From Sphingorhabdus sp. (GTDB lineage Bacteria > Pseudomonadota > Alphaproteobacteria > Sphingomonadales > Sphingomonadaceae), in NCBI GenBank assembly GCA_023262005.1, contig JALREL010000174.1:1-64000 (forward strand): DNA of 64,000 nucleotides, given 5' to 3'. The notes below the pieces were generated by a model. It did no database searches. It saw nothing but the letters and a program-made list of their open reading frames with translations, and was not told the DNA's origin. Both the position numbers and the translations under genes were made by a program. Positions 25,102 to 34,366 of this stretch are shown here, piece by piece (within the stretch, counting starts at the first letter, position 1; every line of letters starts with the position of its first letter).

Positions 25102-26241
25102 TCAGGCAGCCTTGCCGTGCAGCGTATCCATGCTGACTGCGGTGCCGGCTTCGATCTCGGCAGCCTTGGCTTCGACCAGTTTGACGATGTGGCCGATCAT
25201 GTCGGCATCCTCGACATGGTGATCGGTAACGCCCGAGAGATAGACCATATGCTTGCCATTACCGCCGCCGGTAATGCCGATATCGGTCTCGCGCGCTTCG
25301 CCCGGGCCGTTGACCACGCAGCCAAGCACCGAAAGCGACATCGGCGTCTTGATATGCTGGAGCGCGTCTTCGAGTTTCTGCACCGTGCGGATAACATCAA
25401 AGCCCTGCCGCGCGCAGGATGGGCAGGAGACAACGCGGACGCCGCGGGTACGCAGGCCGAGCGTCTTAAGGATTTCATAGCCGACGCGCACTTCCTCTTC
25501 GGGCTCTGCCGAGAGGCTGACGCGGATGGTGTCACCAATCCCGGCCCAGAGGAGGTTGCCGATGCCGAGCGCCGACTTCACCGTTCCGCCGATTAGCCCG
25601 CCTGCTTCGGTGATACCCAGATGGAGTGGGCAATCGACCGCGTCGGCGAGGCCCATATAGGCCGATACCGCGAGGAACACGTCGGACGCCTTCACTGCGA
25701 CCTTATATTCGTGAAAATCGCGATCCTGCAGCAGCTTGATATGGTCGAGAGCAGATTCAATGAGCGCCTCGGGGCAGGGTTCGCCATATTTTTCGAGAAG
25801 GTCTTTCTCCAAACTGCCGGCATTCACGCCGATGCGGATCGCGCAGCCATTGGCCTTGGCTGCATTGACCACCTCGTTCACCCGTTCGGCGCTGCCGATG
25901 TTGCCGGGGTTGATGCGCAGGCACGCCGCACCCGCATCCGCGGCCTCAAGTGCCCGCTTATAATGGAAATGAATGTCGGCAACGACCGGCACACGCGCCG
26001 CGCGAACGATCTGCTTGAGTGCTGCAGTGCTTTCGACATCGGGGCAGGATACGCGGATGATGTCTACGCCCGCATCTTCGCAGCGGCGAATCTGGTCGAT
26101 CGTCGACTTGGCATCCGAGGTCAGCGTGTTTGTCATGGTCTGCACCGAAATCGGGGCATCACCCCCAACGGGCACTTTGCCGACCATGATCTGGCGGGAT
26201 TTACGTCGCGCGATATCGCGCCAAGGGCGTACGGAAGACAT
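25102..26241 (-). CDS. ispG: (E)-4-hydroxy-3-methylbut-2-enyl-diphosphate synthase
   Basis: 379 residues from ATG 26241 ([10 protein letters not shown]). An iron-sulfur enzyme of the MEP isoprenoid route, converting MEcPP to HMBPP. The N-terminal TIM-barrel part has [25 protein letters not shown] and [15 protein letters not shown]. The C-terminal part has the [4Fe-4S] ligands in [11 protein letters not shown] and [15 protein letters not shown]. The length is typical. It is followed by the interrupted transporter 20 bases downstream. Confidence 0.95.
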   Translation of the reverse strand: MSSVRPWRDIARRKSRQIMVGKVPVGGDAPISVQTMTNTLTSDAKSTIDQIRRCEDAGVDIIRVSCPDVESTAALKQIVRAARVPVVADIHFHYKRALEAADAGAACLRINPGNIGSAERVNEVVNAAKANGCAIRIGVNAGSLEKDLLEKYGEPCPEALIESALDHIKLLQDRDFHEYKVAVKASDVFLAVSAYMGLADAVDCPLHLGITEAGGLIGGTVKSALGIGNLLWAGIGDTIRVSLSAEPEEEVRVGYEILKTLGLRTRGVRVVSCPSCARQGFDVIRTVQKLEDALQHIKTPMSLSVLGCVVNGPGEARETDIGITGGGNGKHMVYLSGVTDHHVEDADMIGHIVKLVEAKAAEIEAGTAVSMDTLHGKAA

Positions 26242-26480
26242 GCGATGCGATATAGGGCGGCTTGCCGCGCGGGGCAATGCGGAGCTTCACCTCTCACAGC
26301 GCCCGATCCAGCGCCTCAACTTTAAGCCTATACCTTTGTTAATAGGTGTATTTTACATTTGACTCTGGTTTACAATAGGCGCAGCGTCCGCGCTCCTTGT
26401 CCTCAACCGGATACTTGGGTCGCCCGAATGGCGACAAGGTGGGGGCTCCGTATTTCGGGGCAAATAAGAGGAGGAAAGTC

Positions 26481-26924
26481 ATGCGTAAACTGATGTTTGC
26501 GGCACTCGTCGCCGCTCCCTTTGTGCTGTCTGCTGCTTCGCCAGCTGCAGCGCAAAATTCGCCTTTCACGCCGGGTGATTATGAAGATGTCGGCATGATC
26601 GACGTCAGCGATGGCGGTGGATTCGAATATGCAACATTCCTCGCCAACACATGGCGGAAGAACCAGGAATTTGCCAAATCCAAGGGTTGGATCACTGGCT
26701 ATCAGGTGCTGGCCAATGTCCATGCGCGCCCGGGAGAGCCGGACATCTATCTGGTGACATCCTTCTCTACCTTGCCGGATGCCGCTGAAGAGGAAAAGCG
26801 CGCCACAGCCTATCGCGAGTTCATGAAGCAGACCGATGCGCAAATGGAGGCCGCATCTGGTGACCGTGCCAAATATCGCACGGTGATGGGTTCGTTCCTG
26901 CTGCGGCAACTCAACTTCAAATGA
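26481..26924 (+). CDS. Small secreted protein of unknown function
   Basis: 147 residues. A GAGGAGGAAAG site precedes the ATG, and the signal peptide (LMFAALVAAPFVLSAASPAAAQ) ends at an Ala-x-Ala site. The mature part is compact and helical/beta (YATFLANTWRKNQEFAKSKGWITGYQVLANVHAR, then EPDIYLVTSFSTLPDAAEEEKR), resembling ligand-binding ferredoxin-like folds of secreted sphingomonad proteins. No named family is recognised. It has its own strong terminator. The 239 bases upstream hold no gene. Confidence 0.75.
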   Translation: MRKLMFAALVAAPFVLSAASPAAAQNSPFTPGDYEDVGMIDVSDGGGFEYATFLANTWRKNQEFAKSKGWITGYQVLANVHARPGEPDIYLVTSFSTLPDAAEEEKRATAYREFMKQTDAQMEAASGDRAKYRTVMGSFLLRQLNFK

Positions 26925-26932
26925 AAACAACT

Positions 26933-26961
26933 GGCGGGCGCGCTTGCAGCGCCCGCCTTTT
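26933..26961 (+). terminator. Intrinsic terminator
   Basis: GGCGGGCGC (26933-26941) pairs with GCGCCCGCC (26949-26957) around a 7-base loop, followed by TTTT. It sits 9 bases after the secreted-protein stop and 19 bases before the carboxylase start. Confidence 0.85.
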
Positions 26962-26979
26962 ACCCGCTATGCGAATCGC

Positions 26980-28503
26980 ATGAGCTGGGAGAGAGAGATT
27001 GAGCATCTGCGCGAGCGTGAAGCGCTGGCGGAGAAAATGGGGGGCGAGGAGAAGCTCGCAAGGCAGCACGGGCAGGGCAAGCTCGATGCGCGCGAACGGT
27101 TGAAGCGCCTGCTTGATCCCGACAGTTTCCGGGAGATCGGCAAGATCGCCGGCAAGGGCAGCTACGATGAACATGGCGACCTCGCCGAGTTCAGCCCATC
27201 CAACTTCATTTTCGGGCGGGGCCGGATCGATGGCCGCCCTGTTGTCGCCAGCGCGGATGACTTCACCGTTCGCGGCGGCGCAGCCGATGCAGCGCTGCAC
27301 CGCAAATTCGTTCAGTGCGAAAAGATGGCGCACACCATGGGCCTGCCGCTGATTCGCATGATTGACGGCACGGGTGGCGGTGGCTCGGTCAAGACGCTTG
27401 AGGATACCGGCTACACCTATGTGCCGGTGACGCCGAGCTGGGAAGACATCATCAAGAATCTGGAAACGGTGCCGGTAGTCGCACTGGCACTGGGCCCTAC
27501 GGCAGGAATGGGTGCGGCGCGCACGGTCGCCAGCCATTATTCGATCATGGTGAAAGGCCTAAGCCAGCTCTTCGCCGCTGGGCCAGTGGTTGCGGCGCAG
27601 ATTGGCGATGAACTGTCGAAGGAAGAATTGGGCGGCAGCGAAATCCATGCCCGCAACGGCGTGGTCGATGAGGAAGTGGCGAGCGAGGATGAGGCCTTTG
27701 CCTATGCCCGCGCCTTCCTATCCTATCTGCCATCGTCAGTGGGTAAATTCGCCGCGCGCGCGACGCCGCACGATCCGGTTGATCGCCGCGATGAAAAGCT
27801 ACTCTCAATCGTTCCGCGTGAAGACAAGCAAGTCTATTCAATGCGCGCGGTTATGACGTCGGTATTTGACAAAGGCAGCGTGTTCGAGATGGGTCGCCGT
27901 TGGGGGCGGGCTGCGATCACGGCCTTTGCGCGGCTCGATGGCTGGCCGGTTGCAGTGCTCGCCAGCGATCCTACCTATCTGGGAGGATCGTGGGAAGCGC
28001 TGACCAGCCAGAAGGTGAAGCGCTTTGTCGAAATGGCAGAGCAGTTTCGTCTGCCCGTCGTGCACCTGGTCGACAATCCCGGCTTCATGGTCGGGCTGGA
28101 GGCCGAACGTACCGGAACGATCCGTTATGGCGTCGAGGCGATGAACGCGGTGTACAAGGCAACCGTGCCTTGGGCCTCGGTCATTGTCCGCCGCGCCTAT
28201 GGCATTGCCGGCAGCGCAATGTCGAATGGCGAACGCTTCCAATATCGCTTCGCCTGGCCATCAGGCGATTGGGGCAGCCTGCCGATCGCGGGCGGGCTGG
28301 AAGCGGCGTACAAATCGGAGATTGCGGCTGCGGATGATCCGGCGGCGAAACTGGAAGAGATCAAGGCGCGGCTGAACGCCGTAACCTCCCCCTTCCGCAC
28401 TGCCGAGAAGTTCAATGTCGAGGATATTATCGACCCGCGCGATACCCGGCCGTTGCTGTGCGAATATGCCAATCTGGCTTGGGCGAAGCTGGGGGCGGCC
28501 TAG
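26980..28503 (+). CDS. Acyl-CoA carboxylase, beta (carboxyltransferase) subunit
   Basis: 507 residues of the biotin-dependent carboxyltransferase fold with two crotonase-like halves. The first has GRGRIDGRPVVASADDFTVRGG and IDGTGGGGSVKTLE, the second has DKGSVFEMGRRWGRAAITAFARLDGWPVAVLASDP and LVDNPGFMVGLEAE. The length and pattern fit propionyl-CoA or a related short-chain acyl-CoA carboxylase. No alpha (biotin carboxylase) gene is adjacent, which is common. ATG 26980 is the likely start; earlier in-frame codons run into the terminator. Confidence 0.88.
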   Translation: MSWEREIEHLREREALAEKMGGEEKLARQHGQGKLDARERLKRLLDPDSFREIGKIAGKGSYDEHGDLAEFSPSNFIFGRGRIDGRPVVASADDFTVRGGAADAALHRKFVQCEKMAHTMGLPLIRMIDGTGGGGSVKTLEDTGYTYVPVTPSWEDIIKNLETVPVVALALGPTAGMGAARTVASHYSIMVKGLSQLFAAGPVVAAQIGDELSKEELGGSEIHARNGVVDEEVASEDEAFAYARAFLSYLPSSVGKFAARATPHDPVDRRDEKLLSIVPREDKQVYSMRAVMTSVFDKGSVFEMGRRWGRAAITAFARLDGWPVAVLASDPTYLGGSWEALTSQKVKRFVEMAEQFRLPVVHLVDNPGFMVGLEAERTGTIRYGVEAMNAVYKATVPWASVIVRRAYGIAGSAMSNGERFQYRFAWPSGDWGSLPIAGGLEAAYKSEIAAADDPAAKLEEIKARLNAVTSPFRTAEKFNVEDIIDPRDTRPLLCEYANLAWAKLGAA

Positions 28504-28751
28504 TCCCCCCAGCGCCAACGCCAGCCGCCCTCGGTCTTGGCGGCATAGATGGGAAGCGGTGCAAAGCCTGCAAACAGCAGCAGCGGCAGCGCCACTTCGG
28601 GTCAATCACCGATGCTGATGCCGAGCCCCACTATGAGTGCTATATGCGCGAGCATCAGCACCCAACCCTGCCATTTTATCGGCAACCCCGCGCCATAACC
28701 ATAGCGTTTGGCGCGAAACCAAGGTTGCTTGTCGAAAAACAAGTGTAACAT
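28500..28751 (-). pseudogene. Small two-helix membrane protein interrupted by TGA
   Basis: From ATG 28751 the frame reads LFFDKQPWFRAKRYGYGAGLPIKW and a membrane helix (QGWVLMLAHIALIVGLGISIG), then meets TGA at codon 50 (28604-28602). The same frame continues PEVALPLLLFAGFAPLPIYAAK and ends EGGWRWRWGD-TAG, 83 codons in all. Small sphingomonad membrane proteins with this KRYGYGAGLP start and GGWRWRWG end exist as uninterrupted chains, so the stop looks secondary. It is either a nonsense mutation or a sequence error. It converges with the carboxylase gene, sharing 3 bases. Confidence 0.65.
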
Positions 28752-28776
28752 TTCAAAACTCCTTTCGGGCCGATTG

Positions 28777-28992
28777 CTATTCGTAGCCCGAACCTTCCTT
28801 TGTCGGCGGGCGGCCACGACGCGGTGCTTCGGTTACGCCAACCTTTACCCCGCGCCGGTCGAGTGCTTCGCGCAGAAGCACTTCAACCTCTGCATTCACG
28901 CTGCGAAAGTCGGCCGCAGCCGCCCGCTCGATCGCCGCGTACAAAGCGGGATCGAGGCGGAGCGGAAAGGCTTTCTTGAGCGGCACGGCCAT
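28777..28992 (-). CDS. Ribbon-helix-helix (Arc-like) DNA-binding protein
   Basis: 71 residues. FPLRLDPALYAAIERAAAADFRSVNAEVEVLLREAL fits an Arc/MetJ-type ribbon-helix-helix, with the strand KAFPLRL contacting DNA and two helices for dimerisation. The basic tail is RRGRPPTKEG. It starts 8 bases after the SPFH gene stop and is in the same operon. An 18-bp palindrome upstream of that operon is a likely operator for it (autoregulation inferred). Confidence 0.85.
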   Translation of the reverse strand: MAVPLKKAFPLRLDPALYAAIERAAAADFRSVNAEVEVLLREALDRRGVKVGVTEAPRRGRPPTKEGSGYE

Positions 28993-29000
28993 GGTTCAGC

Positions 29001-29894
29001 TCATTGATACAGCGTGCCGGTATTCACGACAGGCTGGGTGTCGCGCTCTCCGCACAGCACCACCATCAGGTTCGAAACCATTGCCGCCTTACGCTCGTCA
29101 TCCAGATGGACGACATCCTTTTCGGAAAGCTGGTGCAGCGCCATTTCCACCATCGTGACGGCACCCTCGACCAGCTTCTTGCGCGCCGCAATAACCGCCT
29201 CTGCCTGCTGGCGGCGCAACATGGCACCGGCAATTTCCTGCGCATAGGCAAGATGGGTGAGGCCGCATTCGTCAACGGTGATGCCTGCAACTGCCAACCG
29301 TTCCATCAGCGCGGTGCGCAGCTCAGCCGACACCTCATCATGGTTTCCGCGCAGCGTGACTTCCTTATGCTCGATATCATCATAGGGGTAGCGCGAGCCG
29401 ATGGTGCGCACCGCTGCCTCGATCTGCGCGAGAACGAACGCTTTGTAATCATCGACATCGAACAGCGCCTGCGCGGTATCGGTAACGCGCCAGACCACCT
29501 GTGCCGCAATCTCGATCGGGTTGCCGCGTAGGTCGTTCACCTTGATCTTTTCCGAGATCAGGTTGTTCGCACGCAGCGAAACCTTGGACTTGCCGATCCA
29601 CGGCCAAATCCAGCGCAGCCCTTCGTTGCGATCGGTGCCTTTATACGCCCCGAACAATGTCAGCGCGACGCCCTGGTTCGGCTGGATCATGTAAAAGCCG
29701 CACGAAACGAAAAGAAAGACGGTGATGCTGAGAGCCATGCCGACAAAATCGGCATCGGCCCGATCCGCGACGATGCCCATCATCGCCCAGGCAAACCAGC
29801 CGACGCTCAAAAGCATCAGCAAAAGCATCAGATAGCCATTGAAACTGCGCGCTGCCGTTTCCTGGCTGGCATTCAAGGATTTCGAATCGGTCAT
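29001..29894 (-). CDS. SPFH/Band 7 (prohibitin-like) membrane protein
   Basis: 297 residues from ATG 29894, preceded by GGAGGG. Two membrane helices lie near 20-42 and 50-70, followed by the SPFH domain: [44 protein letters not shown] and [39 protein letters not shown] proteins form large membrane-associated ring assemblies and organise membrane quality control. A coiled-coil tail with Glu/Lys follows. It is co-transcribed with the RHH regulator. Confidence 0.9.
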   Translation of the reverse strand: MTDSKSLNASQETAARSFNGYLMLLLMLLSVGWFAWAMMGIVADRADADFVGMALSITVFLFVSCGFYMIQPNQGVALTLFGAYKGTDRNEGLRWIWPWIGKSKVSLRANNLISEKIKVNDLRGNPIEIAAQVVWRVTDTAQALFDVDDYKAFVLAQIEAAVRTIGSRYPYDDIEHKEVTLRGNHDEVSAELRTALMERLAVAGITVDECGLTHLAYAQEIAGAMLRRQQAEAVIAARKKLVEGAVTMVEMALHQLSEKDVVHLDDERKAAMVSNLMVVLCGERDTQPVVNTGTLYQ

Positions 29895-29908
29895 GTTGCC
29901 CTCCACTT

Positions 29909-29926
29909 AAATATGATATCATATTT
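29909..29926. promoter_or_regulatory. 18-bp perfect palindrome before the SPFH-RHH operon
   Basis: AAATATGATATCATATTT is identical to its reverse complement and lies 14 bases before the SPFH start codon, so a bound protein would block transcription. Ribbon-helix-helix repressors use such palindromes, making the operon's own 71-residue RHH protein the first candidate. Confidence 0.7.
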
Positions 29927-30001
29927 ATATCAACTGTGAGCGGGCGCAAGTAAAATCGGATGCGCTTTCGGGCAGGCTTGCCATCGCAGGCCGATAATCG
30001 A

Positions 30002-30028
30002 AAAGGGCGGGGTGTTTCCCCGCCCTTT
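30002..30028 (-). terminator. Intrinsic terminator of the M3 peptidase gene
   Basis: AAAGGGCGGGG (30002-30012) pairs with CCCCGCCCTTT (30018-30028) around 5 bases, just beyond the leftward peptidase stop, with TTTT on the minus strand after the stem. Confidence 0.8.
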
Positions 30029-30034
30029 CGTTAT

Positions 30035-32185
30035 TCACTTTTGCGTTTCGCCGGGAACCGGGAAACCGCGCTTCTTCATGATATATTTGACGTCCGGATC
30101 GCGACCACGGAAGGCGCGATAGGCTTCGATACGGTCGGATTCGTTGCCGGTGGAAAGCAGCATCGAGCGGAAACGCTCTGCGGTTTCCTTGTCCCAGACA
30201 TCGCCTTTTTCGGTGAAGGCAGCCCAGGTGTCCGCATCCATGGTTTCGGACCAGAGGTAGCTGTAATAGCCTGCCGAATAGCCGTCATCGGCGAACAGGT
30301 GGTTGAACTGCGGCAGGCGGTGCCGCATCACCATTTCCTTGGGCATGCCGATCTTGGCGAGCGCCTCTTTCTCAAAGGCGCGCGGATCGGTGACCGGCTC
30401 GCTGCGGTTGTGCAGCATCATGTCGAGGATCGCGCTCGACAGATATTCAACCGTGGCAAAGCCCTGGTTGAAGGTGTCGCTCGCCTTGATCTTTTCAACC
30501 AGCGCCGCCGGGATCGGTTCACCCGTTTCGGCATGCTTGGCATAGGTGTTGAGGATATAGGGCGTCAGCAACCAGTTCTCGTTCACCTGGCTGGGGAACT
30601 CCACAAAATCACGCGGCGTGTTGCCGAGGCCCGGCCAGGTGATGTCGTAGTTGAGATAATGGATGGCGTGGCCAAATTCGTGGAACAGCGTCGAGGCATC
30701 GTCGATGCTGATCAGCGTCGGCTTGCCGCCCGCGCCTTTCACGAAATTGTTGTTGTTCGATGCGAGCACGATGTCGTTGTCGCCAGTCAAGCGGTTCTGG
30801 CTACGATAGGTCGTCATCCACGCGCCCGAGCGCTTGCCGGGGCGGGCGAAGTTATCGAGGTAAAACAGCCCGATTACTTTGCCATCGCGCTTCACCTCAA
30901 AGGTGCGGACTTCGGGTTCGAAAACCGGAACCGTGCCGGTATTTTCGGTGAAGCTCATACCGTACAACCGGCCGGCGGCATCGAACATTGCCGAGACCAT
31001 GTTATCGAGCTGGAAGTAAGGTTTCAGCTCATTCTGGTCGAGGTCATACTTCGCCTTGCGAACCTTCTCCGCATAGTAACGGTAATCCCAAGGTTCGATG
31101 GTGATGCCGGCTTTTTCCTTATCGGCAATCGCCTGCATGTCGGCGACCTCTTCCTTCACCCGGGCAACCGCAGCGGGCCAAACCTTCATCATCAGGTCCA
31201 TCGCCTTTTCCGGATCTTTAGCCATGGTGTCGGCCATGCGATAATGCGCATGCGTCTTGAAGCCGAGCAGTTCGGCACGCTGCTGGCGCAGTTTCAGGAT
31301 TTCGGCGATTGTCGCGTTGGTGTCATTGGCATCGCCATTGTCCCCGCGCATCACAAACGCGCGCCACACCTTTTCGCGCAAATCGCGGCGCGGCGAGTTT
31401 TCTAGGAAAGGCTGGATCGCCGAACGGGTGTTGGCAACGGCCCAGCCTTGCTTGCCCTTGGATTCGGCCGCCGCCCTCAACGAGGCGACAAAGCTCTCAG
31501 GCAGGCCCGACACATCAGCGGGATCGGTCAGCAGGATGTAAGTTTCTTCATCCGCGAGCACCTTGTTCTGGAACTCGGAGAATTTCTTCGAGATTTCGGT
31601 TTCGATGCCAATCAGCTTGGCCTTCTGTTCGGCGTTGAGCAGCGCGCCATTGCGGACGAGGCCGTCATAGGTCCGCTCAAGCAGGCGCATCTGCGCCTTG
31701 TCGAGCCCGAGATTCTCGCGTTCCTGGTGCAGATATTGCACGCGCTGGAACCAGCGGGCATCGAGCTGCAATTCGTTGAAGAAGGCGCTGATCTTCGGTT
31801 CCCATTCGGCCTGGATCTTGCGAATCTCTGGGTTCGAAAGATTCGAACTGTGAACGCCCCAAATCGCGAACAGGCGGTTCACCGACTCGCCCGAAAGTTC
31901 GCTGGCCTTGATCGTGTTATCGAATGTGACCGGAGCCGGATTGGTGAGAATGGCCTCAAACTCGGCCTTGGTCTGCTTCATCGCCGAATCGAATGCGGCA
32001 GGGAAATCGGCAGGCTTCACCTTGTCCCAAGGCGGCACGCCATCATAGGGGCCGGTCCATGGATCGAGAATCGGGTTGGCTGCGACCGGCGCAGCAGCCG
32101 GCTTTGTTGATTCAGCCAGAGCGGGCATTGCAGTTCCCGCCATCAACAAGATCGATAAGGGCCATGATTTATATCCTTTGATCAC
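30035..32185 (-). CDS. dcp: M3-family zinc metallopeptidase (peptidyl-dipeptidase Dcp-like)
   Basis: 716 residues, the usual Dcp length. A signal peptide (WPLSILLMAGTAMPALAES) sends it to the periplasm. The zinc site is FHEFGHAIHYL (HExxH) with the downstream Glu in the DFVEFPSQVNENWLL stretch. GLFYLDNFARPGKRSGAW and the C-terminal ETMDADTWAAF match the M3A group. It removes dipeptides from the C-termini of oligopeptides. It has its own terminator and stands alone. Specificity for dipeptides rather than oligopeptide cleavage is inferred from family similarity. Confidence 0.92.
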   Translation of the reverse strand: MIKGYKSWPLSILLMAGTAMPALAESTKPAAAPVAANPILDPWTGPYDGVPPWDKVKPADFPAAFDSAMKQTKAEFEAILTNPAPVTFDNTIKASELSGESVNRLFAIWGVHSSNLSNPEIRKIQAEWEPKISAFFNELQLDARWFQRVQYLHQERENLGLDKAQMRLLERTYDGLVRNGALLNAEQKAKLIGIETEISKKFSEFQNKVLADEETYILLTDPADVSGLPESFVASLRAAAESKGKQGWAVANTRSAIQPFLENSPRRDLREKVWRAFVMRGDNGDANDTNATIAEILKLRQQRAELLGFKTHAHYRMADTMAKDPEKAMDLMMKVWPAAVARVKEEVADMQAIADKEKAGITIEPWDYRYYAEKVRKAKYDLDQNELKPYFQLDNMVSAMFDAAGRLYGMSFTENTGTVPVFEPEVRTFEVKRDGKVIGLFYLDNFARPGKRSGAWMTTYRSQNRLTGDNDIVLASNNNNFVKGAGGKPTLISIDDASTLFHEFGHAIHYLNYDITWPGLGNTPRDFVEFPSQVNENWLLTPYILNTYAKHAETGEPIPAALVEKIKASDTFNQGFATVEYLSSAILDMMLHNRSEPVTDPRAFEKEALAKIGMPKEMVMRHRLPQFNHLFADDGYSAGYYSYLWSETMDADTWAAFTEKGDVWDKETAERFRSMLLSTGNESDRIEAYRAFRGRDPDVKYIMKKRGFPVPGETQK

Positions 32186-32383
32186 ATTCGCACTCCTGAA
32201 ATGGGTGGCGCATCCCGGCCATCAAGGTCCGAAATCGCAATGAGGCCTTGCTTAGCGATAGCCTGCACCAAGGCAAAGCCGGATTCGGGATGGACAATTG
32301 AATCCATTATGGAGAAATGTGGTCTGGGTGGTGGAAAACAACGGGTCGGCTCTATGTCCGGCCTGTCTATGTGGACCATCGAC

Positions 32384-33301
32384 ATGCAATATCCTGAAAA
32401 CAACCAGCCTATATTTTCGGCAGCCATTCTTGCGCCTTCGGCCGCACGGCGAGCCGCTTTAACGGCCCTTGCCGCGGAATGCGGATGCCAAATTCGAAAT
32501 CCCGAAGAACGGGCCGATTTCCTGCTTGTCGATTTTTGCTCCAAATCAGAGGAAGCCTTTGGAGAATCTGTTGAATTTGAAAGCTATATTGAGCGCGATG
32601 TAACCGAAATCCTGGTTTGGGCGCCATTGGACTATGTCGATACAGCATATGCAATGCTATGGCAGCATGATTGCCATTTTATCGTGGAGGCCGGCGATTG
32701 GCCGGCAGTACCAATCCTGTCAGGGGCGTTTCGCCAAGTGACGGCAAGGCTGGTCCATGAGAGGGCCCGCGATGGCGAAATGGGCGCACTCAACCGCATC
32801 AGCAACGAACTGGCAGATTTCGCGCGAACGCTGGCCCGCATTGCCGAACAGGATCGCGATACGAACAACAATGTCCAGGACAAGCCGATAGGCTTTCGGC
32901 ACGCCAGCCCGGATAGTTTCCGGCCCATAATCCAGCCAACCGGTCGCAATACAACATTCGAAGCCCGCCATGTGCGCGAGCTGATCAAGCTGCGTCGCAT
33001 GCGCGACCGATTGCTGGGAGCAGACCTGTTCGCCGATCCGGGCTGGGATATCCTGCTCGACCTGTTTGCCGCGCAAGAGGAGGGGCAGCAGGTTTCGGTT
33101 TCCAGCCTGTGCATTGCCGCAGCCGTCCCGCCTACCACCGCCCTGCGCTGGATCACCAACATGACCGAGGCGGGCTATTTGGTGCGGCGACAGGATCCCA
33201 ACGACGCCCGTCGCGTCTATATCGAATTGTCAGACCTGATGTCGGCAAAGCTGCGCGACTATTTTGAAACGATAGCCGACAGGGCCATCATGCCGATATG
33301 A
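32384..33301 (+). CDS. Winged-helix regulator with degenerate receiver-like N-domain
   Basis: 305 residues from ATG 32384; ATGs at 32369 and 32306 are in frame and none has a strong ribosome site. Residues ~10-125 look like a receiver fold (FSAAILAPSAARRAALTALAAE, ADFLLVDF, EILVWAP) but lack the clear acidic pocket and Lys. Residues ~205-295 (DPGWDILLDLFAAQ, TTALRWITNMTEAGYLVRR, DPNDARRVYIELS) match closely the winged-helix end of the response regulator at 10173-11003. It is probably a DNA-binding paralogue that no longer needs phosphorylation. It is divergent from the M3 peptidase gene. Confidence 0.75.
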   Translation: MQYPENNQPIFSAAILAPSAARRAALTALAAECGCQIRNPEERADFLLVDFCSKSEEAFGESVEFESYIERDVTEILVWAPLDYVDTAYAMLWQHDCHFIVEAGDWPAVPILSGAFRQVTARLVHERARDGEMGALNRISNELADFARTLARIAEQDRDTNNNVQDKPIGFRHASPDSFRPIIQPTGRNTTFEARHVRELIKLRRMRDRLLGADLFADPGWDILLDLFAAQEEGQQVSVSSLCIAAAVPPTTALRWITNMTEAGYLVRRQDPNDARRVYIELSDLMSAKLRDYFETIADRAIMPI

Positions 33302-33350
33302 CTTGCCTTACCGGCAGAGCTTTGGCAAAGGCGGCGCTTGTCCTGCGTGC

Positions 33351-33426
33351 GGGCGCTTAGCTCAGTTGGTAGAGCATCTCGTTTACACCGAGAGGGTCAG
33401 CGGTTCGAGCCCGTTAGCGCCCACCA
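33351..33426 (+). tRNA. tRNA-Val (anticodon TAC)
   Basis: Acceptor GGGCGCT pairs with AGCGCCC, followed by encoded ACCA. The D-loop TTAGCTCAGTTGGTAGAGC and T-loop GGTTCGAGCCC are standard. The anticodon arm TCTCG-TTTACAC-CGAGA gives TAC (valine). 76 nt. Confidence 0.96.
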
Positions 33427-33485
33427 GGACGGACTTCGCATAGTCGTTCATCTTGCAGCAAGCATTGGAAACGCATTCTGTGGCG

Positions 33486-33743
33486 ATGGTAGGGATCAGC
33501 TTCAAATCAGCGGTTGGCGCAGCTTTGCTGGCGGCGTTGTTGGGCAGCCCCGCGCACGCCACGTTGAGCGTTTCACCATTCAATGCCAAAAAAGCACCGG
33601 CAGCCATTTTGCTGAAATCCAAAAGCCAACGCGAATCAGCGGACTCGCGCCAGCAAAATTGCAAACCATCGGTCCGCTCGATGACCGAAGGCCAACCAAG
33701 CCGCAATTGCAACTGTCCCAAACCGCGCCCCATCCTGATGTGA
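33486..33743 (+). CDS. Small putative exported protein
   Basis: 85 residues. The N-terminus MVGISFKSAVGAALLAALLGSPAHA is a convincing signal peptide with an Ala-x-Ala cut site. The remaining ~60 residues are polar, with two cysteines near the end (NCKPS and NCNCP). No family is recognised and the ribosome site is weak. It runs toward the leftward tlpA-like gene, ending 7 bases before its stop. Without comparison it could be chance. Confidence 0.4.
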   Translation: MVGISFKSAVGAALLAALLGSPAHATLSVSPFNAKKAPAAILLKSKSQRESADSRQQNCKPSVRSMTEGQPSRNCNCPKPRPILM

Positions 33744-33750
33744 GCTGGCG

Positions 33751-34338
33751 CTAGGCTGCTTCGTCGAGCAGCTTTGCTATTTCGGCATCGTCCCACTCGA
33801 CCCCGCCGATGATCCGCCACACTTCCTTGCCCTGACTATTGTACAGGATCGTTGTTGGCAGCGCGACCGTTCCCCCCACGGCTGAGGATAGGGCATTATC
33901 GGGATCGGTATATGGCTCCAGATTGGCGATTCGGGCCGAATCGAAAAAGGCGCGCACCGGCTTCGCCCCTTGCAAGTCCTGCGACACCGCAATCACCGAT
34001 ATTTCACCCTCTTCGAGCACAGCGAGATTGTCCAAAGTCGGCATTTCCGCTTTGCACGGGGCGCACCATGTTGCCCACAAATTGACGAGCAGCGGGCGTC
34101 CGGCAAAGTCACTGAGCGATACCTCGCGGCCATCGGCACCGGTGAAGGTGGCATCAGGTGCAGGGCGCCCGGCGAAACGGTAACTGAGTTCGGCCTTCAA
34201 CCCGCTCTTGCTTTCAAGACCAAATCCCTGCTTGGCTGACTCTGCGCCAGTGGCGGGTTCCGCTTGCCCCGATGGCGCAGTTTCCCTATCGCAGGCCGCC
34301 AGAAACAGCGGCCCGGCCAAGAGAAGGAACAGGATCAT
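33751..34338 (-). CDS. TlpA-family thioredoxin-like lipoprotein
   Basis: 195 residues from ATG 34338 (ATG 34368 is in frame but overlaps the argH start). The lipobox FLAAC near residue 16 predicts attachment to the membrane on the periplasmic side. The thioredoxin-type domain has [18 protein letters not shown] with active-site Cys pair CAPC, and cis-Pro in VALPTTILY. Likely a periplasmic disulfide reductase. The place beside argH, divergent, is a conserved alphaproteobacterial arrangement. Confidence 0.9.
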   Translation of the reverse strand: MILFLLLAGPLFLAACDRETAPSGQAEPATGAESAKQGFGLESKSGLKAELSYRFAGRPAPDATFTGADGREVSLSDFAGRPLLVNLWATWCAPCKAEMPTLDNLAVLEEGEISVIAVSQDLQGAKPVRAFFDSARIANLEPYTDPDNALSSAVGGTVALPTTILYNSQGKEVWRIIGGVEWDDAEIAKLLDEAA

Positions 34339-34366
34339 TACCCGCGGCACATCAAACTCCAGCAGC

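Noticed and set aside
24188-28751. Reassignment of TGA to tryptophan, suggested by two in-frame TGA codons
   Set aside because: TGA is used as the true stop of many intact genes here, including numerous ATGA overlaps (ftsX, metX, argH, mnmG, rsmG, parA). Mutation or base error is far simpler.
29960-31405. 481-codon open frame on the plus strand
   Set aside because: It is antisense to the M3 metallopeptidase, whose family motifs and signal peptide are clear. The plus-strand product has no recognisable domain; it is a by-product of codon bias.
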